64,000 bases of DNA, from assembly GCA_038237745.1 (NCBI GenBank), contig JBBRYJ010000002.1, forward strand, positions 62,001 to 126,000. The letters run 5' to 3'. Below, piece by piece: positions 60,644 to 64,000 of this stretch. The translations under genes and the position numbers were made by a program. The notes under the pieces are model-generated. The model saw nothing but the letters and a program-made list of their open reading frames with translations. It did no database searches and was not told the origin of the DNA. Origin of the DNA: DASQEH01 sp038237745. Lineage in GTDB: Bacteria; Actinomycetota; Actinomycetes; Propionibacteriales; Nocardioidaceae. Positions within the stretch are counted from its first letter, which is position 1. Every line of letters begins with the position of its first letter.

Positions 60644-62506
60644 GTGGACGTCGCCGTCGAGCTTGTGGCGCTTGTCGCGGTGGTCACTCTCGTCAGCGGC
60701 GCATCGCGCAGGCTGCCGCTGCCAGCCCCGCTCCTTCTCACCCTCGTCGGGTTGCTCGCGTCGTACGTGCCGGGTGTGCCTCAGGTGGAGCTGAGTCCCG
60801 AGGTCGTTCTCATCGGCTTCCTGCCACCGCTGCTCTACGCCGCCGCGCTCAACACCTCGCTGATCGACTTCCGTCGCAACGCCCGCCCGATCGCGCTTCT
60901 CTCCGTAGGGCTGGTGATCGCCAACGTCTTCGTCGTGGGTCTGGTGGTGTGGTGGCTGCTCCCCGTCAAGCTGGCGGCCGCGTTCGCGCTGGGGGCGGTC
61001 GTCGCGCCTCCTGACGCTGTCGCTGCTACGGCCATCGCGCGCAAGGTGGGCATGCCGCGCCGGATGGTCACGATCCTCCAGGGCGAGAGCCTGGTCAACG
61101 ACGCGACGGCGCTGGTCGCGCTACGCTCGGCGGTCGCTGCCCTCAGTGGGTCGGTCTCCGTCCTCCAGATCGGCGCGGACTTCGTCGTCACCGCCCTCGG
61201 GGGTATCGCCGTCGGCGCGACCGTCGCGTTCGTCACCGGCCGGATGCGCTCCCACATCAAGGACGAGATCATCGACACGGCCATCTCGATCATCACCCCG
61301 TTCATCTCGTATCTCACGGCCGAGTCGCTGCACTTCTCGGGAGTGCTGGCGGTCGTCTTCACCGGCTTGATACTCGGGCACAGGGCGCACCTGATGCAGT
61401 CGGCGTCGTCGCGCATCTTCGAGCGCACCAACTGGGCGACCGTCGAGTTCCTCCTCGAGAACACCGTGTTCCTCCTCATCGGGCTGCAGGTCCGACAGAT
61501 CCTGTCTCGGGCGGGTGAGAGCAACCTCTCCGGCGGGACCATCGTCTGGGCATGCGTGGCGGTGACCGCGACAGTGATCCTGTTGAGGCCGGTATGGGTG
61601 TTCCCGGCCACGTATCTGCCGAGGCTCCTTCCCTCTCTGCGCGCCAGGGACCCGGTACCGGACTGGACGAGCCCGGCGGCGATCTCCTGGGCGGGGATGC
61701 GTGGCGTGGTCACGCTGGCCGCTGCCTTCGTGCTTCCCACCGATACAGAGCAGCGCGACGTGTTGATCCTCATCGCGCTCGTGGTTGTCGGCGTGACTCT
61801 GCTGGTGCAAGGATCTACTCTGCCGTGGGTGCTACGCCACCTCGGCGTCGGAGGGCCCGACCCGGGGGAGGACGCGCTGCATGCGGCGAGCGTCCAGCAG
61901 CGCGCCGCGTCGGCTGGTCTTGTCAGGCTCGACGAGCTGGTCACGGATACCGACCGCGACGAGGTCGTCGAGCGGGTACGTAGGCGCAGCGGAGAGCGGT
62001 CCGACACGATGTGGGAGCGGATAGGTGGCGGTGACGAGACCCCGAGCGCGGCGTACGCGCGGCTACTCATCCAGATGATCACGGCCGAGCGTGAGGAGTT
62101 GATCCGCCTTCGTGACCAGGGCCTCGTTCCCGACGACATACTGCGGCACGTGATCGCCGCAATCGATATCGAGGAGACTGTGCTTGATCTGGGCCAGGCG
62201 AGGAGTGGAGAGGCGCGTGACGAGGATTCGACACCATCGAGCGTTCATTCGGGCTGTGGGCACATGGAGCAGACCAGCGAGTCGCCCACGCCGCGGACAC
62301 CGGAAGGTTGCGAGGAGTGTCTCGAGGAGGGGCTGCGATGGGTTCACCTCCGCCTGTGCATGACATGCGGCCACGTCGGGTGCTGTGACTCGTCGGTCGG
62401 CAGGCATGCGACGGCGCACTACCGGGAGATCGAGCACCCGGTCGTTCGCAGCTTCGAGCCGGGCGAGGCATGGCGGTGGTGCTACGTCGACGAGCTCGTC
62501 GGCTGA
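60644..62506 (+). CDS. CPA1 Na+/H+ antiporter fused to a UBP-type zinc finger
   Basis: The protein has 620 residues from GTG 60644. Residues about 1-420 form a CPA1-type antiporter with about 12 helices; VVAPPDAVAATAIARKVG and GESLVNDATALV carry the ion-binding acidic residues. A linker and helical cytosolic stretch (about 420-535) lead to residues about 536-620: CGHMEQ, GCEECLEEGLRWVHLRLCMTCGHVGCCDSS, split here for length, then HATAHYREIEHPVV. These match a UBP-type zinc finger, which in eukaryotes binds the free C-terminus of ubiquitin. Actinobacteria have Pup rather than ubiquitin, so the finger probably senses another C-terminus or ion state. The antiporter exchanges Na+ for H+ across the membrane. 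Confidence 0.9.
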   Translation: MDVAVELVALVAVVTLVSGASRRLPLPAPLLLTLVGLLASYVPGVPQVELSPEVVLIGFLPPLLYAAALNTSLIDFRRNARPIALLSVGLVIANVFVVGLVVWWLLPVKLAAAFALGAVVAPPDAVAATAIARKVGMPRRMVTILQGESLVNDATALVALRSAVAALSGSVSVLQIGADFVVTALGGIAVGATVAFVTGRMRSHIKDEIIDTAISIITPFISYLTAESLHFSGVLAVVFTGLILGHRAHLMQSASSRIFERTNWATVEFLLENTVFLLIGLQVRQILSRAGESNLSGGTIVWACVAVTATVILLRPVWVFPATYLPRLLPSLRARDPVPDWTSPAAISWAGMRGVVTLAAAFVLPTDTEQRDVLILIALVVVGVTLLVQGSTLPWVLRHLGVGGPDPGEDALHAASVQQRAASAGLVRLDELVTDTDRDEVVERVRRRSGERSDTMWERIGGGDETPSAAYARLLIQMITAEREELIRLRDQGLVPDDILRHVIAAIDIEETVLDLGQARSGEARDEDSTPSSVHSGCGHMEQTSESPTPRTPEGCEECLEEGLRWVHLRLCMTCGHVGCCDSSVGRHATAHYREIEHPVVRSFEPGEAWRWCYVDELVG

Positions 62507-63159
62507 GTGGCGTCGAGGCCGACACATGAGCGCAGTTGGGTCTCCCCGTCGACCTGGCACAGCTGGTCGGGCCGCACGAGATCCTGGGGTCGAAGGACGA
62601 GCAGCTGGCAGATCGCCATCTCACCCTGGCGCCGTTGCCTCCGCGTGCGACCGTTCGCGGAGAATCCGACCTTTCGGCTGACGGCGAGCGACGCCGGGTT
62701 GTCCAGGAAGCCGGCTGACGTGACCTCGTGGGCGTCGAGGTGGTCGAAGAGAAATGCGCACAGGGTCTGTCGCATCAGGGTTCCGATGCCCCGGCCCTGG
62801 AACTCCCGCCCGAGCCACGACCCGGTCTCACCGGTACGGGTCACCAGGTAGTTCTCCGTGCTGAATCCCTGTATGCCGGCGATGTCGCCGTGCCAACGCA
62901 CGACCAGTTGCAGCGACCACCGCGCCGTGGTGAAGTCGGCGCGTTCACGCCAGTAGAAGGCTGCCATGTTGCGTCCCAGCTCATCTCGCGGCGCTGCGGA
63001 CCACGGGAATGCGAACGGCATCGCGTCCGGCTCGTGGATCCCACCTTCGGCGAGGCTGACGAGCGCGGGTATGTCGGTGTCGCGGAGTGTCCGCAGGTCC
63101 AGGGGACCCGTGAGCAGCCGGAGCCGGAAAGGCGGCCAGATGTCTTCGAGATCCTTCAC
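62482..63159 (-). CDS. GNAT-family N-acetyltransferase
   Basis: The protein has 225 residues from GTG 63159 (GTG 63165 is also possible). LRTLRDTDIPALVSLAEGG opens a RimJ/RimL-like GNAT fold; acetyl-CoA binding is in LGREFQGRGIGTLMRQTLCA (20 residues), and SAGFLDNPASLAVSRKVGFS is the C-terminal signature. The family acetylates amino groups of proteins or small molecules. Its 3' end overlaps the antiporter gene by 25 bp tail to tail. It is divergent from hrpA. Confidence 0.88.
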   Translation of the reverse strand: MKDLEDIWPPFRLRLLTGPLDLRTLRDTDIPALVSLAEGGIHEPDAMPFAFPWSAAPRDELGRNMAAFYWRERADFTTARWSLQLVVRWHGDIAGIQGFSTENYLVTRTGETGSWLGREFQGRGIGTLMRQTLCAFLFDHLDAHEVTSAGFLDNPASLAVSRKVGFSANGRTRRQRRQGEMAICQLLVLRPQDLVRPDQLCQVDGETQLRSCVGLDATQPTSSST

Positions 63160-63269
63160 CGTCACAGTCTGGGTGAGCCGGAGGCGGGCGGGCAAAGCGT
63201 TTGATGGGGCGCGCCAGCATTGCCTCGACGCCCACGAGCCCAAAGCGGCTCTCTACACTGAGGCGAGCC

Positions 63270-64000
63270 ATGGTCGCCTCGCCCGTTGTGATCTCCTACC
63301 CCGAGCAGCTTCCGGTGACGAGGCGCAGGCACGACATCGCCGAGGCGATCCGGAACAACCAGGTGGTCATCGTGGCCGGCGAGACCGGCAGCGGCAAGAC
63401 GACGCAGCTGCCGAAGATCTGCCTCGAGCTCGGTCGTGGGCAGGGCCGCGGTGTCATCGGCCACACGCAGCCGCGGCGAATCGCTGCCCGCACAGTGGCC
63501 GAGAGGATTGCCGAAGAGCTTCACACCGAGCTCGGCGAAGTCGTCGGCTACAAGATTCGGTTCACCGACCGGTCCAGCGAGCAGACCACCGTCAAGGTGA
63601 TGACCGACGGCATTCTCCTCGCGGAGATCCAGCGCGACCGGCTGCTGCGACGTTACGACACCATCATCATCGACGAGGCCCAGGAGCGTAGCCTCAACAT
63701 CGACTTCATCCTCGGCTTCCTCAAGCAGCTGCTCCCGCGACGGCCCGACCTCAAGGTCGTCATCACGTCCGCCACCATCGATCCGGCGCGCTTCTCCGCG
63801 CACTTCGACGATGCGCCGGTCATCGAGGTGTCTGGGCGCACGTATCCCGTGGAGGTGCGCTACCGCGAGCTGGTCGACGACCAGACGCAAGGCATCGCCG
63901 ACGCTGTTCAGGAGCTCCTTGCCGTAGGCCCCGGTGACATCCTCGTGTTCCTGTCAGGCGAACGCGAGATTCGCGACGCCGCCGACGCGCTCAAGAAGCT
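63270..64000 (+). CDS. hrpA: ATP-dependent RNA helicase HrpA (3' partial)
   Basis: The frame opens at ATG 63270 and runs off the right edge; 243 residues are visible. It starts YPEQLPVTRRRHDIAEAIRN (20 residues) with Walker A GETGSGKTTQLPK, followed by HTQPRRIAARTVAERIAEEL (20), FTDRSSEQTTVKVMTDGILL (20) and VVITSATIDPARFS, all HrpA motifs. Motif II reads DEAQ (Asp135 to Gln138) where HrpA normally has DEAH. HrpA is a large DEAH-box helicase linked to rescue of stalled ribosomes and mRNA processing. The C-terminal two-thirds are outside the window. Confidence 0.93.
   Translation, partial: MVASPVVISYPEQLPVTRRRHDIAEAIRNNQVVIVAGETGSGKTTQLPKICLELGRGQGRGVIGHTQPRRIAARTVAERIAEELHTELGEVVGYKIRFTDRSSEQTTVKVMTDGILLAEIQRDRLLRRYDTIIIDEAQERSLNIDFILGFLKQLLPRRPDLKVVITSATIDPARFSAHFDDAPVIEVSGRTYPVEVRYRELVDDQTQGIADAVQELLAVGPGDILVFLSGEREIRDAADALKK

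Noticed and set aside
1..64000. CRISPR arrays, insertion sequences, prophage genes, rRNA and tRNA genes
   Set aside because: No spaced direct-repeat array, transposase, integrase, phage structural gene or RNA gene fold was seen. Apart from the intein, no mobile element can be supported.

Overview
The window is high-GC DNA with GTG/ATG starts, GAGG-type ribosome sites and dense operons with 4-base ATGA/GTGA overlaps. Gene content points to an actinobacterium, probably a Nocardioidaceae-like member of the order Propionibacteriales: a LysM gene followed at a distance by nrdR and a B12-dependent nrdJ, a mycothiol-dependent enzyme family member, DUF6318 and TY-Chap/YbjN-type proteins, a DUF3516 helicase, a stand-alone NHEJ-type ligase and hrpA. 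Genus-level assignment is inference. No rRNA, tRNA, CRISPR array, insertion sequence or prophage gene was recognised.

Layout. 0-8 kb: end of a LysM gene, then genes that separate it from nrdR: a lower-GC secreted pair (PKD protein, DUF6318 lipoprotein), a PotD-like binding protein, a binding-protein/VWA fusion, a DinB/MDMPI-family enzyme, an ArsR-SRPBCC pair and a methyltransferase. 8.2-13 kb: nrdR and nrdJ behind a probable NrdR-box promoter; nrdJ carries a 359-residue intein placed exactly at its first redox cysteine. 13-21 kb: NERD-helicase, C45 peptidase, TY-Chap protein, VWA protein, HAD dehalogenase and a DinB2-type polymerase with valine in place of the aromatic steric gate. 21-30 kb: aldo/keto reductase, Na+/solute symporter with a small partner, GAF protein, a CarH/LitR-like B12 photoreceptor coupled to a 46-residue cysteine-containing peptide, a LuxR regulator, a vanadium haloperoxidase and a DksA-like protein. 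30-42 kb: DUF3516 helicase, PCMT-like methyltransferase, a compact cytochrome b operon without Rieske or cytochrome c genes, ATP-dependent ligase, long acyl-CoA dehydrogenase, alpha/beta hydrolase and an S9 oligopeptidase.

42.4-58.8 kb is the most coherent accessory block: a five-gene Opp/Dpp-type ABC importer, two Rieske oxygenases of the betaine/carnitine demethylase type, a sarcosine-oxidase-like flavoenzyme, a TetR/BetI-like regulator with a matching 20-bp palindrome, a CocE/NonD hydrolase, and a glutamine-synthetase-like ligase with a permease and an amidohydrolase. The last pair resembles a split FluG. Together they look like uptake, hydrolysis, N-demethylation and gamma-glutamylation of an N-methylated (perhaps quaternary or ester-linked) nutrient. 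The substrate is unknown and this is the leading candidate for an undescribed pathway.

58.8-64 kb: VOC, DJ-1/PfpI and SnoaL-like proteins, a CPA1 antiporter fused to a UBP-type zinc finger, a GNAT acetyltransferase, and the 5' part of hrpA running off the window.
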